DNA from: Serripes groenlandicus
Taxonomy: Eukaryota; Mollusca; Bivalvia; Cardiida; Cardiidae
NCBI GenBank assembly: GCA_031761405.1
Contig: JASEVX010000010.1
Location: 11,254,833 to 11,318,832 of the forward strand
Length of the DNA stretch: 64,000 nucleotides
Direction: 5' to 3'
Within the stretch, counting starts at the first letter, position 1; every line of letters starts with the position of its first letter. Position numbers and translations under genes: made by a program. This document shows, piece by piece, positions 1-12,300 of the stretch. Below the pieces are notes generated by a model. It saw only the letters and a list, made by a program, of their open reading frames with translations, had not been told where the DNA came from and made no database searches.

Positions 1-110
1 AATAGAGATATTGCTCGTTTTGAGCAATTTCTCCTTTTTCCAAATGTTTTCAAAAGTCGTCTGCTGCACAGAGGTGTCAGAAAGCGTCTATAGGTGGGAT
101 AGGGTAAACT
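1..110. mobile_element. TTAA-type foldback MITE, 3' part
   Basis: The window opens inside a copy of the abundant palindromic MITE: TTGCTCGTTTTGAGCAATTT, then GTCGTCTGCTGCA, then GCGTCTATAG and a decayed GGGATAGGGTAAAC end. Confidence 0.75.
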
Positions 111-249
111 AGCTGGTGGCTGACCAATTGGTCATATCCGGTTGTACCCTTCTGTCAGTAGTGTGATCGGAACCTTCAATCTCCCACTCTAGAAAGCCGA
201 TGCCATTACTATCAAGAACAATATATTTGCATAATTTCTGATATTTCAG

Positions 250-378
250 ATGGTGTAGAAAATCTAGAAGTGTGCACGTTTGATGACCCAATGAAATGTC
301 TGTTCTCTGCTAACGGTACTGTAGATTCGGGCTATATATGGGATGTGTATAAGGAAGATTTTAATTCCAGCGACGCAG
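250..378 (+). CDS. Exon 1 of window: MAM1 N-terminal part
   Basis: The acceptor is TTTCAG at 244-249 and the donor GTAAAA at 379. Phase is 1 on both sides. It encodes the start of a MAM domain (EVCTFDDPMKCLF, then GYIWDVYK), with the CxFD opening and the first cysteine pair typical of MAM. The first codon needs a G from an exon upstream of the window, so the protein does not begin here. Confidence 0.85.
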
Positions 379-3300
379 GTAAAATTAGCACAGAAAATAT
401 ATTCAACATTGTTAGCTTTGTTAACAAATTACCTACTATCAGGAATTGTCATTTGTATGCGGGGTTTCTAAATTGTTTACGACTATTTCCTATCAGGGCG
501 GCGTTCGGGGGTAATAATCATGTTCAGTGATAGCCCTAGTTTTTTTGGTCACTCAAATCAAAAGTCAAGGTCACTAGCTGTTACTATGGATTTGAAAACA
601 TGTTTCCCTTCAATAGTTTGATCTTGATATGATATTCTGTGATCAAACTTCGTTGATAGAAAGGTTTGTATTGTATTTTCTAATCAGTTAAGTCAAGATA
701 TTGTTTACTATTAATTTCGTTCTACTGACACCCCTTACTGTGTCCCACTTAAAGACACATGTTATCGTATTGGCAGCTGGCAACTGTTGAAAACATACAG
801 GCTTAATAAGAACAATGTCCTATTCCTCCTTTTGCCAAAATGTTTCCAGCTGTATAATTTCATTTATGTTGATTTTCCATCTTATTACCATGTACATGGC
901 TTGACCAGGGTGAATGAACACTTAAGTATCATACTATTACTGGTGTTTCGCTGTATTTAACTCTATCGTGTCTCGTGACATTTGTACGATTACTGTTTAT
1001 TGTTTTTTCCGTGTACCATAATTACAGTTTAAGATAATTAAGTTTGTTTTCTGTTTTGTTCTGATAATCAAGATATTTTGTATGATGTCCTTGCAGATTC
1101 CTATTAACCCTTTCCCTCATAGGACAATTTTGCAGAAGACGACTTTGAACATATTTGTCAAATCATAGAAAATCTCTATAATTGAATGTATTGACTAAAA
1201 GTGGAAAACATTGTGGCAAAGGGAGAAATTGCTCGTTTAGATCCTATTTCTTTTTTTGTCTCTAAAAGTCGTCTGCTGCAGAGGCATCAGAAAGCGTCTA
1301 TCGAGGGAAAGGGTTAAACAAAATGTACAGACAGTTTCTTTTTAACTTTTATTTTTATTATGAAATATTTGAAATCTAAGTTGTATAATTGTAGATCTAA
1401 TCTGGAAAATTGAAAAAATAATTTTCATCCAGCTTTCTTTCGGATGTAAGATAAAAGTGAACACGTTTAGCGTCATTTGTCTTCCGCCAATTGGCTAACA
1501 ATCTATGTGGCAAAAGCAGCCAGTTGCTTTGATAGATTTGTGTGGAGTACTGGTGTGAGAAAGCCTGGAAAAACATAGGTTATCTGAACTTGCTGCTGTT
1601 ATATGACTGAACATTTGTTGAAAACATTGTTAAACCCCAATCATTTGAACAAACAGTTAGTAAACATTTTAGACATGTCTCTTGGTAATCTCGGGGGCAT
1701 TTTCTGTCTCATTTTCACAGGTATAGTTCTATTATATTATTCCTATGTATTCATAGATTCCTACCTGCATATTTTGAATTCATTTGGACCAGAGAATGCA
1801 GAATCCTATGTATGGTTCAAGGTAGACCTTGCAGGAAAAAACATGCCCACAAGTTACCAGTTTCAATTCTTATCTACTGAGAATGCCGGAACATTGGACA
1901 CATTCCTTATGGAAGAGTACGAAGAGGAGTTCCGCCGTCGTAAAAAGAGGGCAACACTTGGTTTTAACAATATAACCTTAGTGGGCAATAATCAATGGCT
2001 AATCTCTGACTGCTATAGTATCCCTGAGAATTTTCTTGGTTACATTTTCCTTCATGCTAGTCGTGGTCAATCAGATCAAGGTAAAATGGCCATTGACAAT
2101 CTGAAAATCCACTGGTCTGATTGTATTGGTAAGTATATTTTGTTTCATTAGGGCTGAATCACGCGAAACACAACCTTGAAATTAACAGCTATAAAAATCC
2201 AATAGCATAAATATTTAGTCTGACTTGAGTTTTAACAAGATACTTCACTGCCTCTTATGTGTAATCGTAGAACATCTGCCTCGGAAGTGATAGGTCTCTG
2301 GTTGGATCCCCAGCTTTTACATACCAAATACTGTAAAATGATTGTAATACGTTTTCCTCCTTTGAACTCAGGATTGAAGGGTTATCATTAAAATGGACTT
2401 TCTGGTGTCGAGATAAATGGACAAGTAGTCCTGGTAGATTAACCCCGGAAACCAAGTAATATAACTGAAGAATTGTTGAAAAAAGCATACAAGAGTCCCA
2501 TAGAATCAAACATAACAAACTGAAAGCGGCAAGAGATTTTGAATGACTAGATGGCAAAAGGAGATACCCCAGTCACATGTTATCTTGCTCAGTATTGGTG
2601 GAAGGATCACATTTCAAGCCTTTTTGCCGCTCTCCCTCTTGGCTAAATAAAATCAAATATGTTTTGTTTTGTTTTTATAAGCCCGTTTTGAAAAAAACGG
2701 ATCGTATTATAGTTTTACCTGCGACGTACGGGCAGGCGGGCGGACGGGCGGCGTCCTGGTTGTTGTCAGCTGAATAACTTTAGTAGCTTTTGTCCCATCA
2801 TCACCAAATTTGGTCAGAATATGTATTGGCATAATATCTTGGTCAAGTTTGATAACTAGCCATATCGCTTTAGTCAATAAAGAGTTATCACCCATAAATT
2901 ATAAAAAATACCTATAATTGGTTTTGTCTTGGACAAGTTCGATAACTAGTCGATCGAGAGTAATCGCCCTTTAATTATAGAAGTAACCTTAAATTGGTCT
3001 TGTCAGCCAAATAACTTCAGAAGCCTTCGTCCAATCATCACTAAATTGTGTCAAAATGTTAATTGGCATAATATCTCAAACAAGTTTGATAACTAGCAAT
3101 ATCGCTATAGTCACTCTAGAGTTATTGCCCTTTAATTATATAAATTACCTAAAATTGATCTTATCTGCTCAATACCTTTAGAAGCCTTTATCCAATTATC
3201 ACCAAATTTAGTCAGAATGTGTATGGGCATAGTATCTCAAATAAGTTCTACAACCAACCATATTGCTCTAGTCACTCTAGAGTAATCGCCCTTTAATGAC

Positions 3301-6300
3301 AGAAATAACTTAAAATCGGTCTTGTCCGATCAATAACTAATTTGATCAGAATGTATATTGGCAAAATATCAGCCATATCGCGTCATTCACTAGATTGCCC
3401 TTTACTTATAGAAATTACCTCAAATTGGTCTTGTCCCATCAATAACTTTTGAAGGTTTTATTTAATCATCACCAAATTTAGTCAGAATGTGTATGGGCAT
3501 AATATCTCGGACAATTGCTTTAATCAGCCATATCGCTTGAGTCATTGTATTTGATCATCACCAAATTAGACAATATGTTGATGGGCAGAATATCTTGGTC
3601 AGGTTCGATAACTAACCACGTTATCTCAGTCACTCGACACTTATATCCCTGGAAATGGCCAAAACTAAATCAACAGTGTCCGCTCTCTTAATTTGACTGA
3701 CGTACAACCAATTATCACTATACTTGGTCTCAAAAAAATAGGACGGGTGTATTCTGTGACATTTGGAGTCTTGTTATAAGTTACATTAATGCAGACACTC
3801 AAACACATAGAAGTTTATAATTCATTCAGGGGAGTAAAGCATTATCGATTTACATCGTCGCATGTAAACATAGAAACAGTATTATGTAAACTGGCCAGGT
3901 AATGCCATTTGGGGTTGATACTTTCGCGCATTTCTTATGTTCTGATTTGAAGATTTGTATGCCCAAAACCCCAACAAATTCAATATTCATTTCAATTAAT
4001 TAAAAGCAGTTTCTATGTTATGTTGTTTGCAGTATGTGTGTAAATGAAACAACATTTACTGACTATTGACCCTTATCATTGTTTGTACTTTCAATATCTA
4101 TGAACATATTTAATCTTTGGGGTTTTAGTGTGAACCGGGCTTTCAGTACTCTGAGTACTTTGATTGTATTATGGTTTATAGCCCGTAAGAAAAAAAATCA
4201 AGAATCTTGCAAAATACCAGTTTATTAACAGGCGCTATTAATACTTATATCGTCACCAATCATTTTCTTGCACCAATATTTTAATTTGCTTTGCAAATGG
4301 TGAAGCTAAGCGGTAACCCTTGATTTGAAGATTCTAATTTTACACATTTTGTATAACTGACAATGTTGATATACTTACTAATCTAAGGAAGGGAACAAAG
4401 TTGAGCAGGACTTTTAGCTAGCTTAACACAATTCCTTATGTATTGTAAGAAACTAATGAACACAAAATTGTACAGAAATATTAGGACATTTTAAACACTA
4501 CATTCTTAGTGAACCAACATGGTTAGAAATATTTATATTCTCAGCTAAGTGCCAAATTAAGAAGTTTCATGTTACCGGGGCAAGTAGTAAACAATAAAAA
4601 GTCAAGCAAAAAAGAATGTAATGCTTGGACAATGAGATGGCATGTTTTATAGGTGGATGTATTCTTGTTTTCAGATCCTATCATAGACTGTACATTTGGA
4701 GATAATAGATGTGGTTATAGCTCAGATCTGGGAGGTTGGACATTAACCGGTAAGAAAACATGATACAACTTAATAGAGGACTAGATAAGGTGGAGAAAAA
4801 TGATTTTTAACCGCAATATCTTTATACCACCAACACACGAAGTTTGAAGGAGGCATATTTGAGTCACCCTGTGGTCGGTCAATCTGTCGGGTGCGTTGCA
4901 ATTTTCCTTGTCTGGAGCATAACTTGAAAACAATTAGATGGAATTTGATTAATTGATATAACATAATGAGAGGAAGTGCAGTGTACAGGAACCATAACTC
5001 TATTTTACCTTATTATATAGTTATTTCTCTTTGTTATTTTGCCTTGTCTGGAAAATAACTTGTAAACTTCAACATGGAATATAATTATACTTCATACAAT
5101 GGTTAAGCACACTGAGTGGAAGTGCAGTGTACAAGAACCATAATTCCATAATAGAGAATTACGGAGATATTGTTTTTTGTTGGTTTTTGAGGGTTTTCTC
5201 AAGTATTTGTCCGGACAATAACTTGAAAAAAACTAGATGGAAATTTTTGAAACTTCATAAAATAGTAAAACTCAATGAGAGGAAGTGCAGTGTACAAGAA
5301 CCATAACTATATTTGAGCTAATCACAGAGTAATTGCCCCGTTGATGCTTGTTTTTCCTCCGGAGCATAACTTAAAAAATACTGGATGGAATGTGATAAAC
5401 CTTCTAACAATGGTAAAGCACAATGAGAGGAAATGCAGTGTACGATAACAATAACTCTATTTGAGCTTATTACTATGGAAGCCCTGGAGTGACTTCTTAC
5501 TTCAATACTTCTGACTTTGATACTTCTAACTTTATTACTTCTAACTTCCAAACTTTTAACTTCATTACTTCTAACTTCATCACTTCTAACTTAATTACTT
5601 CTGATTACATTCACTTCTAACTTCTAACTTCATTACTTCTAACTTCCAAACTTTTAACTTCATTAATTTCTGTTTGAGAACCATTACTTTATCTTCACTA
5701 ATTACAGAGTTAGTAATTACTACCATTTCCTATCAGGGCGGCGTTTGGGGGTATTAATCACTTTCAGTGTTAGCTCTATTCTTTTTACTCAATCAAATCG
5801 TTTGTTGTGTGTACCAAACAAAATTGTTGAGTACATGTACCCACAACATAGGGTTTGAGTGTCAAATAACAAATTTAAAAAATTAAAATGCTCCTTATCT
5901 AGTGCTTAGACGTTTGAAACATTATAACAAAAGGAGTGATTGCTCATTAATTTACATAGAAGTATTCAAAACTGATGACACTTACTCCTTTTCCAAATGT
6001 TGATGCATCTGTAGTTGATGATTTTTGAAAACGTCACGGCAGAAGGAAAGGATAAATTCCTCATAACTAGCGATTTCTACTTTGTCAGAATGTTTTCAAC
6101 TCTATACATAGATTATATCGTCATATTTAAGAGATTGTGAATTATATTGTTGGAAGAAGAGAAGGTGCTTATTAAAAAATATTTCTTATTTTTAAAACTG
6201 AACTAACATTAAGTTAGAATTTCATTATTTCCCAACAGATGTAATTAGATCATCTGAGCACTATGTAGTCCTATTGTAGTCACTCAATGTGCGTCTTCAT

Positions 6301-9300
6301 CTGTCTGTTCGCATTTTCCTACCAACAACTTACACCATTTGGAAAATTTTATTGAAACTTCACATGTACAATTCTTGAGTGGTGCCCTTTCAAAACCGTT
6401 CAAAGAAATCATTTCCATTCAAAACTCGGGTTGTCATGGCAACCAAAAGGAAAAAAAAGGAAAAATTTGAAAAATTTTGTTGATGAAAATTCAAAGGCCT
6501 AAAACTTAGATAGTTGGTGCGTCATTGTATAGTAGTCTTCTACCAAGATTGTTCGAACTATGCCCCTTGGGTCAAAATTTGTCCTGCCCTGGGGGTCACC
6601 TGTTTTACATAAGGTTATATTTTGAAAAACTTTTAAAATCTTCTTGGCTGATACCAAAAGGCCTGAGCTTAGATATTTGGAGTTAAGCATTGCCTAGTTG
6701 TCCTCTACTAAATTGAGCGATGAAACAAGAAGACAAGACACACATATCAGTTACAACAGTCACTTAAAGGAGAATAGGCTAGGCCAGTCAGTCTCATACA
6801 AACTGCATATATATATATATAAACATGTATATATATATATAAACATGTATATATATATAAATAACAAATTAATAAAATACAGTTTTACAATGCACATTTA
6901 GACGGAGCATCAAACAAATGTTAACGTTTGGCAAACGATCCACAAATTTGACAAGCTGAAAGCTACCACACAGAGTTAAACAACTACATGTATTAGAACT
7001 GAACTTCATATCGGCACCTGACCAAGCCCCTTGCTCTATCAAAGAAATACCGTTGAAATTGGTAAACACTTATCCCACTGAAATAAATCTCTCCTGACTT
7101 TCTCTGGAACATGAAATTAAAAGGAGGGTTCTAGTTTAAAAGGATATATTGTATTAGCAAAAATATATCCTGATTCGACACAAGCTCCTATATTTTAATT
7201 TTCCCAACAAATCTTCGTATATCCTTCAAAATAGCTTCGCACCCCTGTAACCAATCTTTGATTAAGTTAGAATGTTTTCTGATGAATAGACATTGTTAAA
7301 TACTTTGTGTTGCAAAAGTTCCAAGGAGTACCATAATCCATAATCTCAGAGGTTTCACAAGATTTATCCAGGGCTAACCCCAGTCTATTTCTAATGAAAT
7401 TACTTCTAACAGTATAAAAGGCGAAACCGGCAAACTCGTTACGATCTACACCACAAAAAGCATCAAGATAGTTCAAAACAGCTAACCTAATATTAAATAT
7501 TTTATACGCAAAGGCATTTGTTACTCACTGACATATGTATGCAGAAGAATGCTCCATTACTTTTGAACCATGCATGTTGTGTCCGCTCAATAACTGTTGA
7601 ACCGTTTGAAGGATTTTAAAATAACTCACCACAAATTTTCACCATACTGAGATGATATGCGGAGCGCATGTTATAATTGCTTGGTTCAAGGTCGCAATTA
7701 GAGGACAAAGGTCATATGACTATATGTTATGTTTATTCAATAACTATTGAACCCTTTGAAGATTTTGAAATTACTCACCACATATTCACCATACTAAGTA
7801 GAAGTGCAGAGCGCATGTTACAATCACTTTGGTTCACGGTCAATGTCGCAATTACAGATCAAAGTGAGACAATGTGCAGAGCGCATGTTAGAACCACTTT
7901 GGTTCAAGCTCAATGCTTCAGTATTACAATCATTGACACATGCAATTGGGGAGAAATATGTTTTTATGACAAAAAAACATCTAGTATAAATATCAAAGAA
8001 CCTCGGCCTTTATTTAAAATCAGAGCAACAAAATCACCAATCTTCCAAAAAGAAAGTTCGGCTTTATCTCCAAAATACGAATGTTTTTATACATGATATT
8101 TAATACGCATTCCAATTTTGGAAAACTGAGATCTAAAATAACTCGTCTTTCTAAAACATCTGCTTTAGGACCTGAATTCAAGGGAGAGATAAATAGTTTT
8201 TCTTCAAATGGATTACTTTTGAAAGGACTTATAACGGCATCACAAGAAGATTCTTTCATCAAGTATAAGCGTAGTTAACTCACTGCCCATACACGATTTT
8301 TAACAATGTTACTTTTTTCTGAAGAAACATGATTGTCATCAACCAAACAGTATAGAGAATGTAAAAATGAATATATAGGTGTGCAGTGGAATACAAATTG
8401 TACAGGCCAATCAAAATCTTGTTATGTAGAATTTTGCTCGAGTAAAAGGTCAGCTGATGATAATCAAGCTGTTGGCCAATATAAGTATTCACTATTACCT
8501 ACTAATGAACTGGTTTTTATGTGAGCTCATTAAACCCCGTAGACTGTTCAAAGTATGCTCCTTGGCTCACAATTGGCCCCATCATGTCACCTGTTGTTCA
8601 TAGAGATGTATAGGTGAAAACTTTGAAAACCTTCTTGTCTGAAAAAAAATGCATAGAGCTTAAACATTTGTAGGGAAGCATCATCCTTTTGCCTTCTACC
8701 AATATTGTTCAAATTATGCTTTGCACCTGGGGTCAAAATTTGAAAATCTTCTTGTCTGAACTGAAAGGCCTCCATTTCTCACTTTGGTCCAAATTGACCC
8801 ATTGTGTTGCAGAGTTATGTATCTCCGGAAGGGTCGCCTATTTATAGAGGTACTGAAGAAGCAGATGGTATTTTACTGTTGGAGAGAAAAATAGCACAGC
8901 TTCGCACTGACTTTTCCGAATGCTATATGTATATAGCGGGTGATTTGAACGCAAGAACAATTGACTTGATTTTGTGTTTAATACGAATACAGATTACGCC
9001 GATGATTGTTTTAATATGCCACGTAATACACGCGATAAAGATAGGCTGAATATGTTTGGTAAATCGCTGATAGAACTTTGCTGTACGCATAGTATGCTCT
9101 TTTTAAATGGACAAATGTTTGATGACGCGGAGGGCCATAATACTTGTATAGCAAATGGCGGTCACAGTCTTGTTGATTATCGTATTGCCTCGTCCGAATT
9201 ATTTCCCTTTGTATCGTTTTTCAAAGTTGAAGAAAATGATGATTCAGATCACTTCCCTGTCTCAGCTATTTTAACTTTCAAACATAAGGAAAAATTTAAA

Positions 9301-12300
9301 ACTAATTTAAATTCTTCCGATGATTCTTCTCTTACAGATTATGATCATTATAGGTGGAATGAAAACAAAAAAGATGAATTCAGAAATAAATTTACTGAAA
9401 AACTACAAGGTGTATATGTCGATCTTGTATCAATTATTGATACTGATGTAAATAATCTCATGTATTCTTGATTTATATTTTAAAACTCTGCAATTTGTAT
9501 GCGGGTTAACAAAAAATTAAGTAGCGATGCTAATGCTGTTCAACCACAGTGGTGGGATTCTGACTGTAATGTTGCTAAGCACGAAAAGTATTCGTTTTTA
9601 AGAAGATATCGCTCTTCAAATAACCACAGAGACTTTATAAACTTGAAAGGTTTCTCGTAACAGATTTAAAGCTTTATGTCGTAAGAAAAAACTTCATTTT
9701 CAATCTCAGAAAAGACACTCTCTTATAAGTGTAAGTAATAAACCAAAAGAGTTTTGGTCTATGGTAAAAGGCACATTATTGACAAATAAAACAGTGAAAA
9801 CATGTACAGTATCTAGTAATGAATGGCTAGTATATTTTGAATTTTTACTCTTTGAAAACAATGATACTTGTACTCCCGTAGAAGATAATCCAATTTATTA
9901 TAATAAAGAAATGCACTTCTTATTAAATTCTGAAATATCTCCAGAGGAAGTACAAAGAGGTCTAATAAAATTAAAAACTGGCAAGGCACATGGTAAAGAT
10001 GGCATATCAGCTAAATTTTACAAAAATTCTCTGCAAAAAATTAGTCCAATCTTAGTGAAACTATTCAACAAAATACTTGAAACGGGAATATTCCCAGAGT
10101 CATGGTCTGAAACTTTAATAATACCAATCCATAAATCTGGTTCTAAAAATGATCCAGGTAACTACAGAGGGATATCTCTTCTTAGTAGTATGTATAAAAT
10201 AGTTTCATTCATTGTGAATTATCGTTTAACGACCTGGTCAAACCAGTTCGAAATTATAGTAAATCACAAACGGGATTTAGGGCCAGATATTCTGCGATTG
10301 ATAACGTCTTCTGTCTTAATTCAGAGCATGGTTCAAAAGTATATATCTAAGCCTGGTGGTAGATTTTATGTACTTTATGTTACTTTCCAAAAAACGTTTG
10401 ACTCCTTGAACCATTACAAACTCTTTACATGTCTTAACAAAAAGGGTATAACTGGACAATTCTTCAAGATTATTATATCGATGTGTTCAAATATAAAGGC
10501 GCATGTAAAAATAGACTCAAAATTGATGCATCCTATTTTATGTAACATGGGATTGAAACAAGGTGACTCAAGTTCTCAAATAATGTTTAATATCTATATA
10601 AATGAATTGTGTACTTATGTTAAACAAACATGTAACACGGGCATTTTCATAACAAATGATATTCCCGATATATTTTGTTTATTATTTGCAGACGATGTAG
10701 CGAATTGTGCGGACACTGCCGTCAATTTTCAAAAGCAACTAAATACCATAGATAAATTTTGTATAGAAACAGATATGGTAGTTAACCTTACAAAGTCTGA
10801 AATAATTGTTTTAAGAAACGGAAGCCCATTAAGAAAGTATGAACGTTGGGTTTATAGGGGTGAACATATAAAAGTAACTTCAACATATAAATTTATGGGT
10901 TTACTATTTACACCAAAGTTATCCTGGCATTCAGCAACAACAAAACTTGCAGCACAGGCCGGTAAGTCTCTTTATCAAATCAAGCGATTTGAAAAACCTT
11001 TTGGTAAATTTCGTCATAAAGAATATTTTAATTTTTTTGATTCTCTGGTTATTCCAATACTTACATACATGTATGGGTCAGAGATTTGGGGCTATGAAAC
11101 TAGAAAATTCCAGACAAAATTCTGTAAAAACTTTCTTGGTATCAATTCTTCTGTAAATGACGCAATGGCATTGGGTGAATGTGGGAGATTTCCTCTAGCT
11201 ATAAATTACCACATTAAATTGATCAAATACTGGGTAAGACTGATTCATATGGATCCTAACATATATCCAAAACAGTGCTATTTAATGTTTAAGAAGTATG
11301 ATGATATTGGTAGAATTAATTGGGTTACAAAAGTTAGAGAATTTCTATTTAAGTATGGCTTTGGTTTTGTGTGGCTTTCTCAAGATATAGGTAATGAAAC
11401 GTATTTCATAAAACAAGTAAAACAAAGATTAAAAGACTGTTCGTTTCAAATGTGGCATTATGATATAAATACTTCTTCAAGGTGTGATTTGTACAAAAAT
11501 GTGAAAACATTATTAAATGTTGAAAAATATTTAAATTTAGACATTAAACCCTACTATAAACGTTCTCTGTCGCGTTTTAGATGCTCAAGCCACAAACTTA
11601 ACGTTGAACTTGGTCGTCATTTTAATATTGATAGAGAAAATCAAATGTGTGTATATTGCTTTATGCAAAAAGATGCCTTAGTTATCGAGCATGAGTTTCA
11701 TGCCTTCTTTGTTTGTGAAATGTTTAAGATTATTAGAGATTTGTATCTTAATACGTGGTTTAATGCGTTACCAAGCTTACAGAATTTGTATTGTCTTCTT
11801 CAAAATGAAAATCCATTAGTTATTAAAAATATAGCCATTTATGTTTCAAAGCTTTTTGAAGAAATTTGATTGTTCACATTACTACATTGTAAATTGAATG
11901 TAATATAATATGTATGTATTGTGGGCCGGAGGCCTAATTACGCAAAAAAACTATTGTAATTGTAATTGTTATAAAACCCAACTCATTCATTTTCGCATAA
12001 ATTGAAAGGTATCAAACAAATCACAGGGGCGATTAATTCGGGGCCATCCTGGCCCAGTTGTCCAAGTTATCTGCTACATATATATTGATGATAAAGATGT
12101 AAAAGAGCCGTTTCAAACATAATACTTTATTTTAGTTAAAATTGCTCCGATCTAGTCTTTATTGTTTATAGCAAAATTACGAATATGAATATCTCCTTTA
12201 AAATTTAAATAGTACATAAATGGCTGATAAATTTAAATCTAGGTATACCCCTTTCCCGTGCTCATGTTATACTTTGGCGACAGAATACATTTTGAAACAC

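Larger units (their letters stand above)
8810..11975 (+). mobile_element. 5'-truncated, inactivated non-LTR retrotransposon (LINE)
   Basis: Endonuclease, linker, reverse transcriptase and C-terminal cysteine/histidine motif occur in order on the plus strand inside intron 3. The 5' end is lost before the early endonuclease motifs. After the RT frame ends at 11869 come a short 3' UTR, a GGGCCGGAGGCCTA hairpin and a tail of ATTGTAATTGTAATTGT repeats, a usual way for such elements to end. Frameshift near 8960-8990, stop codons near 9471 and 9657, and loss of a catalytic residue show it is dead. The clade (jockey, CR1 or similar) cannot be settled by eye. Confidence 0.88.

Noticed and set aside
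8020..8278. Overlapping plus and minus frames of 65-80 codons
   Set aside because: No domain, no splice context in phase with the protease gene and no repeat partner found. Left as unexplained intron sequence.
9761..11869. A host gene of 702 codons
   Set aside because: Motifs and order are those of a LINE reverse transcriptase. It sits in an intron beside a decayed endonuclease and a LINE-type 3' tail.
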